64,000 nt of DNA. Source: Paenibacillus sp. JCM 10914 (lineage in GTDB: Bacteria > Bacillota > Bacilli > Paenibacillales > Paenibacillaceae). The stretch spans positions 496,001 to 560,000 of the forward strand of contig NZ_BAZR01000001.1 in NCBI RefSeq assembly GCF_001315105.1, in the 5' to 3' direction. Of this stretch, positions 56,847-64,000 are shown in pieces; position 1 is the first letter of the stretch, and the number at the start of each line of letters is the position of its first letter. The notes under the pieces are model-generated. The model was not told the DNA's origin. It searched no databases and saw only the letters and a program-made list of their open reading frames with translations. The position numbers and the translations under genes are program-made.

Positions 56847-58754
56847 GTGCTTCTTCCAAATATCAAACAACCAGAACAAATAAAACACCTATCGGTGGAC
56901 GAACTAGAGGACTTGGCAGCTGAGATCCGTCAATTTCTGATTGAAAAATTGTCCGTTACCGGTGGTCATCTTGCACCGAATCTGGGAGTGGTTGAACTCA
57001 CGCTGGCCTTGCACTATTGCTTTGACAGCCCTCGTGACAAGATGATATTCGACGTGGGTCATCAATCCTATGTACACAAAATCTTAACGGGTCGGATGGA
57101 TAAGTTCGATACCCTCCGTAAATACAAGGGCTTGTGCGGCTTTGTAAAGCGTTCGGAGAGCGAACATGATGTCTGGGAAGCGGGACATAGCAGCACGTCG
57201 CTCTCTGCAGCAATGGGCATGGCCATGGCTCGTGATCTCAAAGGCGATGATAACCGCGTCATTGCCATGATCGGCGATGGGGCACTAACAGGCGGTATGG
57301 CATTTGAAGCCTTGAATCATATCGGCCACGAACGGACGAAACTGACGGTCATTCTGAACGACAACGAGATGTCGATCGCTCCGAATGTAGGGGCGATGCA
57401 TAATTATCTGAGTAAAATTCGTTCCGATCGATATTATTTACGTGCTAAAGACGAAGTGGAAATGCTCCTTAAGAAAATCCCTGCAATCGGCGGCAAGCTG
57501 GCCAAGACTGCGGAGAAGATGAAGGACAGCCTGAAATATATGATGGTTCCCGGAGTATTGTTTGAGGAACTCGGTTTTACTTATCTGGGCCCGGTCGACG
57601 GGCATGATCTCAATAAACTGATCGATACTTTGAAACAAGCTGATAACGTTGATGGTCCTGTACTGATTCATGCGATTACGACCAAGGGCAAAGGTTATCG
57701 CCCAGCGGAATCGGATTCACATAAGTGGCATGGCATCACGCCATACAAGATCGAATCAGGCCAAGTTCTAAAAGCAGTCGGTAACCCGATGTACACCGAG
57801 GTGTTCGGGCAGACGCTGATTGAACTTGGCGAGCAGGATGAGCGGATTGTGGCTGTAACGCCGGCGATGCCTGGTGGCTCCGGTCTGATTCCGTTCAGCA
57901 AGAAATTCCCTGACCGCATGATTGATGTGGGCATTGCGGAGCAACATGCAGCTACACTGTGCGCAGCGCTGGCGATGGAAGGGATGAAGCCAATCTATGC
58001 GGTTTATTCCACTTTCATGCAGCGGGCGTATGATCAGATTGTTCACGATATTTGCCGTCATAACGCCAACGTCATGTTCGCGATCGACCGTGCCGGTTTT
58101 GTTGGCGCAGATGGAGAGACGCACCAAGGTGTATACGACGTGGCCTTTATGCGACATATCCCGAATATGGTCATTATGATGCCCAAGGATGAGAATGAGC
58201 TTCGTCATATGATGAAGACAGCTCTTGATTATGACGATGGACCGATTGCATATCGCTATCCGCGTAACAACGTACGCGGCGTTCCGATGGATGCTGAATT
58301 AGTGCCTATTCCGATTGGGACATGGGAGACGGTTCGTCCAGGTGAAGGGTGCGCGATATTGGCTTCTGGCCCGATGGTTCAATTGGCTGAAGAAGCAGCT
58401 GATCATCTTAAGCGCGAAGGCATTATGATCGAGGTGGTTAACGCGCGCTTCCTTAAGCCACTTGACAGTCATAAATTGAATCAGCTTGCAGCATCAGGCA
58501 CCTCCATGCTGGTCCTCGAAGAAGCTTCTCAGGCCGGCAGTTTGGGCAGCGCGATTCTTGAATATTACGCTGAGCAGGGTACTCATGATGCCGTTGTTTC
58601 CTTGAAAGGAATTGAAGACCGCTTCATCGAGCACGGCAGCATTCCGCAACAGCGTGAAGAAGTAGGCCTTACGCTGGAATCGGTCTGTCAGGAAATTCGT
58701 GCACTGAAGGCATCGCGGGCCGCACTGTTAGGTAAGCAGAGTTTTAGCTCTTAA
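56847..58754 (+). CDS. dxs: 1-deoxy-D-xylulose-5-phosphate synthase
   Basis: Thiamine-diphosphate enzyme that starts the MEP isoprenoid pathway from pyruvate and glyceraldehyde 3-phosphate. 635 residues, GTG start behind GGGGAG. TPP-binding motif [16 protein letters not shown], transketolase-type segments [18 protein letters not shown] and [15 protein letters not shown], and the pyrimidine domain with [17 protein letters not shown] and [17 protein letters not shown] separate promoter lies upstream. Confidence 0.97.
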   Translation: MLLPNIKQPEQIKHLSVDELEDLAAEIRQFLIEKLSVTGGHLAPNLGVVELTLALHYCFDSPRDKMIFDVGHQSYVHKILTGRMDKFDTLRKYKGLCGFVKRSESEHDVWEAGHSSTSLSAAMGMAMARDLKGDDNRVIAMIGDGALTGGMAFEALNHIGHERTKLTVILNDNEMSIAPNVGAMHNYLSKIRSDRYYLRAKDEVEMLLKKIPAIGGKLAKTAEKMKDSLKYMMVPGVLFEELGFTYLGPVDGHDLNKLIDTLKQADNVDGPVLIHAITTKGKGYRPAESDSHKWHGITPYKIESGQVLKAVGNPMYTEVFGQTLIELGEQDERIVAVTPAMPGGSGLIPFSKKFPDRMIDVGIAEQHAATLCAALAMEGMKPIYAVYSTFMQRAYDQIVHDICRHNANVMFAIDRAGFVGADGETHQGVYDVAFMRHIPNMVIMMPKDENELRHMMKTALDYDDGPIAYRYPRNNVRGVPMDAELVPIPIGTWETVRPGEGCAILASGPMVQLAEEAADHLKREGIMIEVVNARFLKPLDSHKLNQLAASGTSMLVLEEASQAGSLGSAILEYYAEQGTHDAVVSLKGIEDRFIEHGSIPQQREEVGLTLESVCQEIRALKASRAALLGKQSFSS

Positions 58755-58775
58755 GTAAACGGTTAGGAGTAAATA

Positions 58776-59648
58776 ATGGAGTCATCTTTGAAAGAACGAA
58801 TTGATGTCCTGCTGGTGGAGCAGGGATACTACGAAAGCCGGGAGAAGGCCAAAGCGGCGATTATGGCAGGTTTGGTCTATGCAGGTACGGAACGGATCGA
58901 GAAGCCGGGGATGAAGATTCCTAGGTCCTCTGAATTGAAAGTCAAAGGCTCTGTCCATCCTTATGTGAGCCGTGGAGGGTTGAAGCTTGAGAAAGCTTTA
59001 ACCCAGTTCGGAATATCGATGACCGATCGCACGATGCTGGATATCGGATCCTCCACGGGTGGGTTCACGGATTGTGCTTTGCAGCATGGAGCAAGTTACG
59101 TCTATGCGATTGATGTCGGTTATAATCAGCTTGACTGGACTCTGCGTAATGATGAGCGGGTAAACGTAATGGAGCGAACGAATTTCCGTTACATGACACC
59201 GGACGATCTGTCAGGGCCCGCACCGGATTTTGCAAGTATCGATGTTTCCTTTATATCACTGCGGATCATTTTGCCACCTCTGAAAGAACTGTTGACCAGA
59301 CCAGGAGATGTGGTGGCATTGATCAAACCGCAGTTTGAGGCTGGCCGGGAGAAAGTTGGCAAATCCGGTGTCGTAAGGGATCCGAAGACTCATAAGGAAG
59401 TGTTGTCCCAGGTATTGAATTTTGCTCACGAGATCGGTTTTCAACTGATGAATCTTACCTTCTCCCCAATTACGGGCGGTGAAGGAAATATTGAATTCCT
59501 GGCCCACTGGCGTATTGAACCGGAGGGTGCTGAATTATCGGAAGAACCGGTATTGGAAGATAATCTCGATCAGGTGCGAATTCATCCATGGATCGAGGAA
59601 GTTATTGCGCAGGCAACCCATACATTCACAGGAAACTCATCGAAATGA
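58776..59648 (+). CDS. tlyA: TlyA family rRNA 2'-O-methyltransferase
   Basis: A 290-residue RNA-binding methyltransferase. S4 domain at the N-terminus (RIDVLLVEQGYYESREKAKAAIMAG), then a FtsJ-like SAM domain with LDIGSSTGGFTDCAL, IDVGYNQLDW, and SIDVSFISLRIILP. In Mycobacterium the homologue methylates 16S and 23S rRNA. It sits between dxs and an unknown gene before argR, as in other Bacillales (yqxC position). A terminator hairpin overlaps its stop codon. Confidence 0.93.
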   Translation: MESSLKERIDVLLVEQGYYESREKAKAAIMAGLVYAGTERIEKPGMKIPRSSELKVKGSVHPYVSRGGLKLEKALTQFGISMTDRTMLDIGSSTGGFTDCALQHGASYVYAIDVGYNQLDWTLRNDERVNVMERTNFRYMTPDDLSGPAPDFASIDVSFISLRIILPPLKELLTRPGDVVALIKPQFEAGREKVGKSGVVRDPKTHKEVLSQVLNFAHEIGFQLMNLTFSPITGGEGNIEFLAHWRIEPEGAELSEEPVLEDNLDQVRIHPWIEEVIAQATHTFTGNSSK

Positions 59649-59661
59649 TGGGTTTCTTTTG
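59632..59661 (+). terminator. hairpin terminator overlapping the tlyA stop
   Basis: GAAACtCATC pairs with GATGgGTTTC, followed by four T; the TGA of tlyA lies in the loop side of the stem. Confidence 0.65.
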
Positions 59662-59716
59662 CTGAAAAAGAGGAATTTATGTTCTCATACGCGAATACAA
59701 AGTTCGAGGTGAGAAC

Positions 59717-60208
59717 ATGAGCGAGCGTTATGATTGGTTGTTAATGATATTGCTTGGGATTATTGTAGCCTTGCTTATCGGTTACAGGCTGAATCGCTGG
59801 CTGATGTCACCATCACCGGATCGATTGCCTGGTATCCCGATAAATGAAACGATCGCCGATCATCCAGCCATTGGGATGCTGGAGCGTGAGGGATATGACG
59901 TGGTTGGGGGTAAAGTAAAAGTAAACTTATCTTTCGAGACGGGAAATAAACCGCTTCATAGCCGCTTGTTTATCGATTATGTTGCATCCGATGACCGGGG
60001 AGAACTTTATATGGTCAAGCTTTCAAGAGATCGCCTGCCGTTGGACTGGACCGGATCTGGGATTCGGGATAGGTTAATGTCATATCTGCTGCTCTATCCG
60101 GAATGTGCCGGATTGCTGTATGTGGATGTAGAGGAGCAAACCATACACGTTGTGAACATGGATTGGTCTGACGAAGAATGGATTGGAAATGATGAATACA
60201 ACAGTTAA
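59717..60208 (+). CDS. hypothetical membrane-anchored protein, 163 aa
   Basis: I do not recognise a family. One N-terminal hydrophobic helix ([17 protein letters not shown]) anchors a soluble domain of about 135 residues with alternating strand/helix character ([63 protein letters not shown]); this looks somewhat like a nuclease- or PD-(D/E)XK-like beta core, but no catalytic set is clear. ATG follows CGAGGTGAG. It lies between tlyA and argR; no functional link is established. Confidence 0.7.
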   Translation: MSERYDWLLMILLGIIVALLIGYRLNRWLMSPSPDRLPGIPINETIADHPAIGMLEREGYDVVGGKVKVNLSFETGNKPLHSRLFIDYVASDDRGELYMVKLSRDRLPLDWTGSGIRDRLMSYLLLYPECAGLLYVDVEEQTIHVVNMDWSDEEWIGNDEYNS

Positions 60209-60225
60209 AATTTCAGGAGGCCTAT

Positions 60226-60675
60226 ATGAAGGGACAACGCCATATCAAAATCAGGGATATCATAACCCATCATGATATAGAGACACAGGATGAACTGGTC
60301 GATGCACTGCGTGCTGAAGGATTTCAGGTTACTCAGGCCACCATATCGAGGGACATTAAAGAACTGCTGCTAATTAAAGTTCCTACTGACGATGGACGAT
60401 ATAAGTATTCCATGCCGACAGATCAGAGGTACAATCCAGTGCAGAAACTGAGACGTGCGCTTGTAGATAATTTTGTATATATTGATCGGGCAGGCAATCT
60501 GGTAGTTATGAAATGTCTCCCGGGCACAGCTAATTCCGTGGCCGTACTTCTGGATAACATGGAGTGGTCTCATGTTATGGGGACGATCTGTGGCGATGAT
60601 ACGATCCTGTTGATCTGTCGGACGGAGCAAGACGGTGAACTCGTCGTGAACCAGATCCAAAGTTACATTTCATAG
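60226..60675 (+). CDS. argR: arginine repressor ArgR/AhrC
   Basis: Arginine-dependent hexameric regulator of arginine synthesis and breakdown. 149 residues: N-terminal winged helix ([38 protein letters not shown]) and C-terminal arginine-binding domain with [14 protein letters not shown] and [17 protein letters not shown] follows AGGAGGC. Placement before recN is conserved in Bacillales. Confidence 0.97.
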   Translation: MKGQRHIKIRDIITHHDIETQDELVDALRAEGFQVTQATISRDIKELLLIKVPTDDGRYKYSMPTDQRYNPVQKLRRALVDNFVYIDRAGNLVVMKCLPGTANSVAVLLDNMEWSHVMGTICGDDTILLICRTEQDGELVVNQIQSYIS

Positions 60676-60729
60676 CCAAGAGCTTACCGGATGTAGATAA
60701 AGATGTAGCATGTTGTGGAGGTGTAATTG

Positions 60730-62469
60730 ATGTTAAACACGCTGTCCATTCGTAATTTGGCGGTGGTCGAAAGTGTGGATGTGTTGTTCTATCCTGGATT
60801 TCACGTGCTTACAGGGGAGACTGGCGCAGGTAAATCGATTATTATCGATGCGCTTGGATTGATAGCCGGCGGCCGCGGCTCCGCGGATCTTATTCGGTAT
60901 GGCTGCGACAAGGCGGAAATCGAAGCTTTATTCGAGTTAAGTCCTACCCATCCGGTATGGGAAACGTTAAGGGCGCTCGGAATCGCTGCGGATACGGACG
61001 AACATCTTCTAATTAGAAGAGAGTTAACGGCGCAAGGCAAGAGCACCTCGAGAATTAATGGTCAGTTGGTCAACCTGAGTATGCTACGAGAAGTGGGGGA
61101 GAAGCTGGTCAATATTCATGGCCAGCATGAACATCAAAGTTTGTTGCGCGCCGACCAGCATATGAGTCTGCTGGATACGTACGGCGACAAAACCATCGGA
61201 CCTGCCAAACGCAGTTATCAGGAGCTTTATAAGGAATTCAGCCAGGTGGAAAAAGAGCTTAGAGATCTGCAAGAAAGCAGCCAAAAGGCATATCAGATGC
61301 TGGATATGTATCGTTTTCAACTTGAGGAAATCGCTGCGGCGGAGCTGAAATCGGGTGAAGATGCTGATCTCTCCGAGGAACGCACCAAGCTATCGCACAG
61401 CGAGAAGATGATGGATTCTGTAGCAGGTGCATATGAGATACTATACGGTGCCTCTGGTCTGGAGTCCGTCAGTCGAGCGGTTTCGAAACTTGACGATGTT
61501 GCTGCCTTTGACGAGAGGGGACTCAAGCCATTGGTGGAGCAACTGCAGTCTGCTTATTATCAGCTTGAAGACGCCGTCTTCCAGTTACGGGATTACCGGG
61601 ATGGCATTGAATTTAATCCCGAACGATTAAATGAGATTGAGCTTCGTCTTGATATGATTTCCGGGTTGCGCCGAAAATATGGGGATAATGTGGAGCAAAT
61701 TCTGGAATACTACGTTAAAATTCAGCAGGAATCTGACATGCTGGAGAACAAGGATGAATTCATACAGAACTTGGAGAGTCGTCGCAACGATCTTCTTGAG
61801 AAATTATTCATTCGTGCCCAAGATCTAAGTGAAGCCCGCAAGCGGTGTGCCGGGGATTTGGCAAGGCAAGTTGAAGGTGAGTTAAAGGATCTGCAGATGG
61901 GGAGAACATCGCTTGAGGTTCGTCTTGAAGTACAACTGGACCCGGATGGGTATGAGCTGAACGGACAACGAGTTCGATTGAGCAAACACGGAATCGATAC
62001 GGCCGAGTTTCTGATATCAGCGAATCCTGGCGAGCCGCTTCGTCCCCTTGCCAAAATCGCCTCGGGTGGAGAAATGTCCAGAATTATGCTGGCGATGAAG
62101 AGTATTTTCGCACGGCATGATCAAATACCTGTCCTCATCTTCGATGAAGTGGATACCGGCGTAAGTGGGAGAGCAGCCCAGTCGATTGCTGAGAAATTAT
62201 TTGTGTTAGCCAAGACCTGTCAGGTATTCTCCATTACTCATTTGCCGCAAGTTGCGTGCATGGCCGATCATCAGTATCTGATCGAGAAGCAGCTTGAATC
62301 CGAGCGCACCCTGACCAAGGTGAAGCATCTTAATGAAGAGGGGCGGATCAAAGAGCTTGCACGGATGCTGGGTGGTGTTGAAATTACGGAAAAGACACTT
62401 CATCATGCCCAGGAAATGCTCAATCTGGCGGCGGCGCAAAAGGCTTCCAGAACAGCTTCGGGTCAATGA
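60730..62469 (+). CDS. recN: DNA repair protein RecN
   Basis: SMC-like ATPase that acts early in double-strand-break repair. 579 residues: Walker A GETGAGKSIIIDAL, a central coiled coil (about residues 150-350), the signature KIASGGEMSRIMLAMK, Walker B VLIFDEVDTGVSG and the D-loop SITHLPQVA. ATG 60730 follows GGAGGTG. Confidence 0.97.
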   Translation: MLNTLSIRNLAVVESVDVLFYPGFHVLTGETGAGKSIIIDALGLIAGGRGSADLIRYGCDKAEIEALFELSPTHPVWETLRALGIAADTDEHLLIRRELTAQGKSTSRINGQLVNLSMLREVGEKLVNIHGQHEHQSLLRADQHMSLLDTYGDKTIGPAKRSYQELYKEFSQVEKELRDLQESSQKAYQMLDMYRFQLEEIAAAELKSGEDADLSEERTKLSHSEKMMDSVAGAYEILYGASGLESVSRAVSKLDDVAAFDERGLKPLVEQLQSAYYQLEDAVFQLRDYRDGIEFNPERLNEIELRLDMISGLRRKYGDNVEQILEYYVKIQQESDMLENKDEFIQNLESRRNDLLEKLFIRAQDLSEARKRCAGDLARQVEGELKDLQMGRTSLEVRLEVQLDPDGYELNGQRVRLSKHGIDTAEFLISANPGEPLRPLAKIASGGEMSRIMLAMKSIFARHDQIPVLIFDEVDTGVSGRAAQSIAEKLFVLAKTCQVFSITHLPQVACMADHQYLIEKQLESERTLTKVKHLNEEGRIKELARMLGGVEITEKTLHHAQEMLNLAAAQKASRTASGQ

Positions 62470-62569
62470 TTGACAGTTATAAATCCCTAAGGGCGGGGTA
62501 ACTTAAAGGTACGCAATTGGCGACCACCTTTTCGTCAAGCGAAAGAAGAAAAAGGGAGCGTGACAGCCA

Positions 62570-63907
62570 TTGAAGCCCCACCTCAGGAGAAAACTGCTCG
62601 GTTTCGTTCTTGCTTTCCTTCTTTGTTTCCTTGGTACTGCTGATCCTGTTCAATCTTATGCATCATTGCCAGATGAGCTTCGATTGATAAGGGGCCAACA
62701 GTCCCGCCTGGAAGTCGCCATGCCGGTTCAAGCCCTCGCTTCCGTTGATCGTCCGGATGTCGTTCAGCTTAATGATTCCGAGGCTTCCAAACTTCAGGTT
62801 TCGTTAAAGCAGCCTCTGCGCCTGAATCCAAGGCAAAGTGGCAAAGCTGAGGTAACACTGAAATTATTCGGTAAAATTCCTCTGAAGACCGTTCATGTCA
62901 ATGTGATGCCAGAACTTAAAGTTATCCCCGGTGGTCAGACGATCGGCGTTAAAGTCAAGTCTTCCGGTATTCTTGTTGTCGGTCATCATTTGGTACGTGC
63001 CCAGAATGGAGCTAAGGTGTCGCCTGGTGAGACTGCTGGATTGAAACTCGGCGATTTATTGACGGTGATGGACGGCAAACCGCTTAATGATGTTACGAAG
63101 GTAGCTGAGCTTGTTGAGAAGGCCGGCAAAGCGAAGAGACCACTCGAAATTACGTTCAAGCGCAATGGCAAAGAAATGAGAACTAAATTGAGTCCAGCCT
63201 ATGATCAGGAAGATCAGAGCTGGCGTCTGGGGTTATATATTCGTGATTCTGCGGCTGGTGTTGGGACGCTGACTTTTTTTGCACCCCATCAGAAGGTGTA
63301 CGGGGCGCTTGGTCATGTAATCACCGACATGAACACGCAGACTCCGATCGAGGTTGGCAGTGGTCAGATTGTACAGTCTAACGTCACTTCCATTAACCGC
63401 AGCGAAGAAGGAGAGCCTGGCGAGAAGCGGGCGACTTTCACGAAAGATGGCAAGGTATTAGGAAATGTCGAGCGCAACACGCATTTCGGCATCTTCGGCA
63501 AGATGAACAACCTGCCGGATCATGGGCTGTACCAGGAGCCCATACCTGTCGCACTCTCCCATGAAGTAAAGGAAGGACCAGCCGAGATTCTTACGGTTGT
63601 TGAAGGGCAAGAAGTTGAGCGATTCGCGGTGGAAATCGTTCATATCTCCAAGCAAGATGCTCCGGCAACGAAGGGTCTGGTTCTGCGAATTACCGATCCG
63701 ACACTGCTCAAGAAGACCGGTGGCATCGTTCAAGGCATGAGTGGTAGTCCAATTGTCCAGGATGGTAAATTGATCGGTGCTGTGACGCACGTATTCGTCA
63801 ATGATCCAAAATCGGGATATGGCTGCTTCATTGAATGGATGCTGCAAGATTCAGGCGTCATGCAACCCACAACGAAATCTGCACCACAGAATCTCAAGGC
63901 AGGATAG
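62570..63907 (+). CDS. spoIVB: SpoIVB peptidase (PDZ serine protease)
   Basis: Forespore-secreted protease that triggers SigK processing. Signal/anchor helix (LLGFVLAFLLCFLGTADP), a PDZ domain (about residues 120-215, GILVVGHHLVRAQNG to LEITFKRNGK), and the catalytic region with His in YGALGHVITDMNT and Ser in VQGMSGSPIVQDG (near residue 393). 445 residues. The only suitable start is TTG 62570 with AAGGGAG about 12 bases upstream, which is a weak initiation context. In Bacillales spo0A follows directly; it would lie beyond the window end. Confidence 0.95.
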   Translation: MKPHLRRKLLGFVLAFLLCFLGTADPVQSYASLPDELRLIRGQQSRLEVAMPVQALASVDRPDVVQLNDSEASKLQVSLKQPLRLNPRQSGKAEVTLKLFGKIPLKTVHVNVMPELKVIPGGQTIGVKVKSSGILVVGHHLVRAQNGAKVSPGETAGLKLGDLLTVMDGKPLNDVTKVAELVEKAGKAKRPLEITFKRNGKEMRTKLSPAYDQEDQSWRLGLYIRDSAAGVGTLTFFAPHQKVYGALGHVITDMNTQTPIEVGSGQIVQSNVTSINRSEEGEPGEKRATFTKDGKVLGNVERNTHFGIFGKMNNLPDHGLYQEPIPVALSHEVKEGPAEILTVVEGQEVERFAVEIVHISKQDAPATKGLVLRITDPTLLKKTGGIVQGMSGSPIVQDGKLIGAVTHVFVNDPKSGYGCFIEWMLQDSGVMQPTTKSAPQNLKAG

Positions 63908-63924
63908 CTGCCTTGAGATTTTTT
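63891..63924 (+). terminator. intrinsic terminator overlapping the spoIVB stop
   Basis: ATCTCAAGGCAG is perfectly complementary to CTGCCTTGAGAT, followed by six T. The stop codon lies in the loop. Confidence 0.92.
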
Positions 63925-64000
63925 GTCGTAAAATAACGAAATAAGCGAAAAAATGCAACAAAATATTTAATTATAAATCAAGTTGAAAAAAAAATAAAGA

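Noticed and set aside
63924..63930. Possible Spo0A box (TGTCGTA) before the expected spo0A gene
   Set aside because: It has one mismatch to TGTCGAA and overlaps the T-run of the spoIVB terminator; with only 76 bases left in the window it cannot be supported.

Overview
The window looks like a chromosomal segment of a Paenibacillus-like, spore-forming Firmicute (order Bacillales). Reasons: the gene order mntR - patatin - yqhP - yqhQ - yqhR - aroQ - pepP - efp - yqhV - spoIIIAA to AH - accB - accC - asp23 - amaP - nusB - folD - xseA - xseB - ispA - dxs - tlyA - argR - recN - spoIVB matches the Bacillales block that leads to spo0A. It also has AGGAGG-type ribosome sites, a T-box leader before metG, and an Fnr with the C-terminal cysteine set of Bacillus Fnr. 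GC content is moderate. No tRNA, rRNA, insertion sequence, prophage or CRISPR array is visible. The genus is an inference from layout, not from a search.

Layout. 1-3170: sugar/polyol oxidation cassette (two Gfo/Idh/MocA oxidoreductases, a TIM-barrel isomerase, a ThuA-like protein). 3334-5310: uracil-DNA glycosylase, HxlR regulator and an unknown protein. 5370-16385: anaerobic island with nirB-nirD-nirC, a small membrane protein, fnr on the minus strand, adhE, pflB and pflA. Near-perfect TGTGA-N6-TCACA boxes sit 41.5 bp upstream of the inferred starts of nirB, adhE and pflB. 16574-24022: CUT1-type sugar ABC transporter, YesM/YesN-like two-component system and a family 3 beta-N-acetylhexosaminidase, together suggesting uptake and processing of an amino-sugar oligosaccharide. 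24195-26911: large secreted stalk-domain protein. 27118-33992: zur-like regulator, yidD, T-box plus metG, the zinc transporter znuA-znuC-znuB under Zur-like operators, and ccdA. 34145-43441: mntR and the yqh block, with a secreted glycosidase and lysC inserted. 43547-49193: complete spoIIIA operon. 49364-63907: fatty-acid, folate, isoprenoid, DNA-repair and sporulation housekeeping genes, ending with spoIVB.

A striking property of this sequence is that about sixteen apparent frameshifts interrupt thirteen otherwise ordinary genes (nirB, fnr, pflB, yidD, znuB, yqhQ, pepP, xseB and others). All are single missing bases, and every one can be repaired by adding one C directly after a GC dinucleotide. 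This points to a systematic sequencing or consensus error rather than gene decay. I annotate these genes as intact coding regions with a flagged deletion. The same error explains an apparent spoIIIAF-spoIIIAG fusion.

The most interesting candidate for something undescribed is the 5' leader of pflB (about 13212-13379). It carries three Fnr/Rex-like boxes and two strong, mutually crossing inverted repeats that would form either a pseudoknot or two alternative RNA folds.
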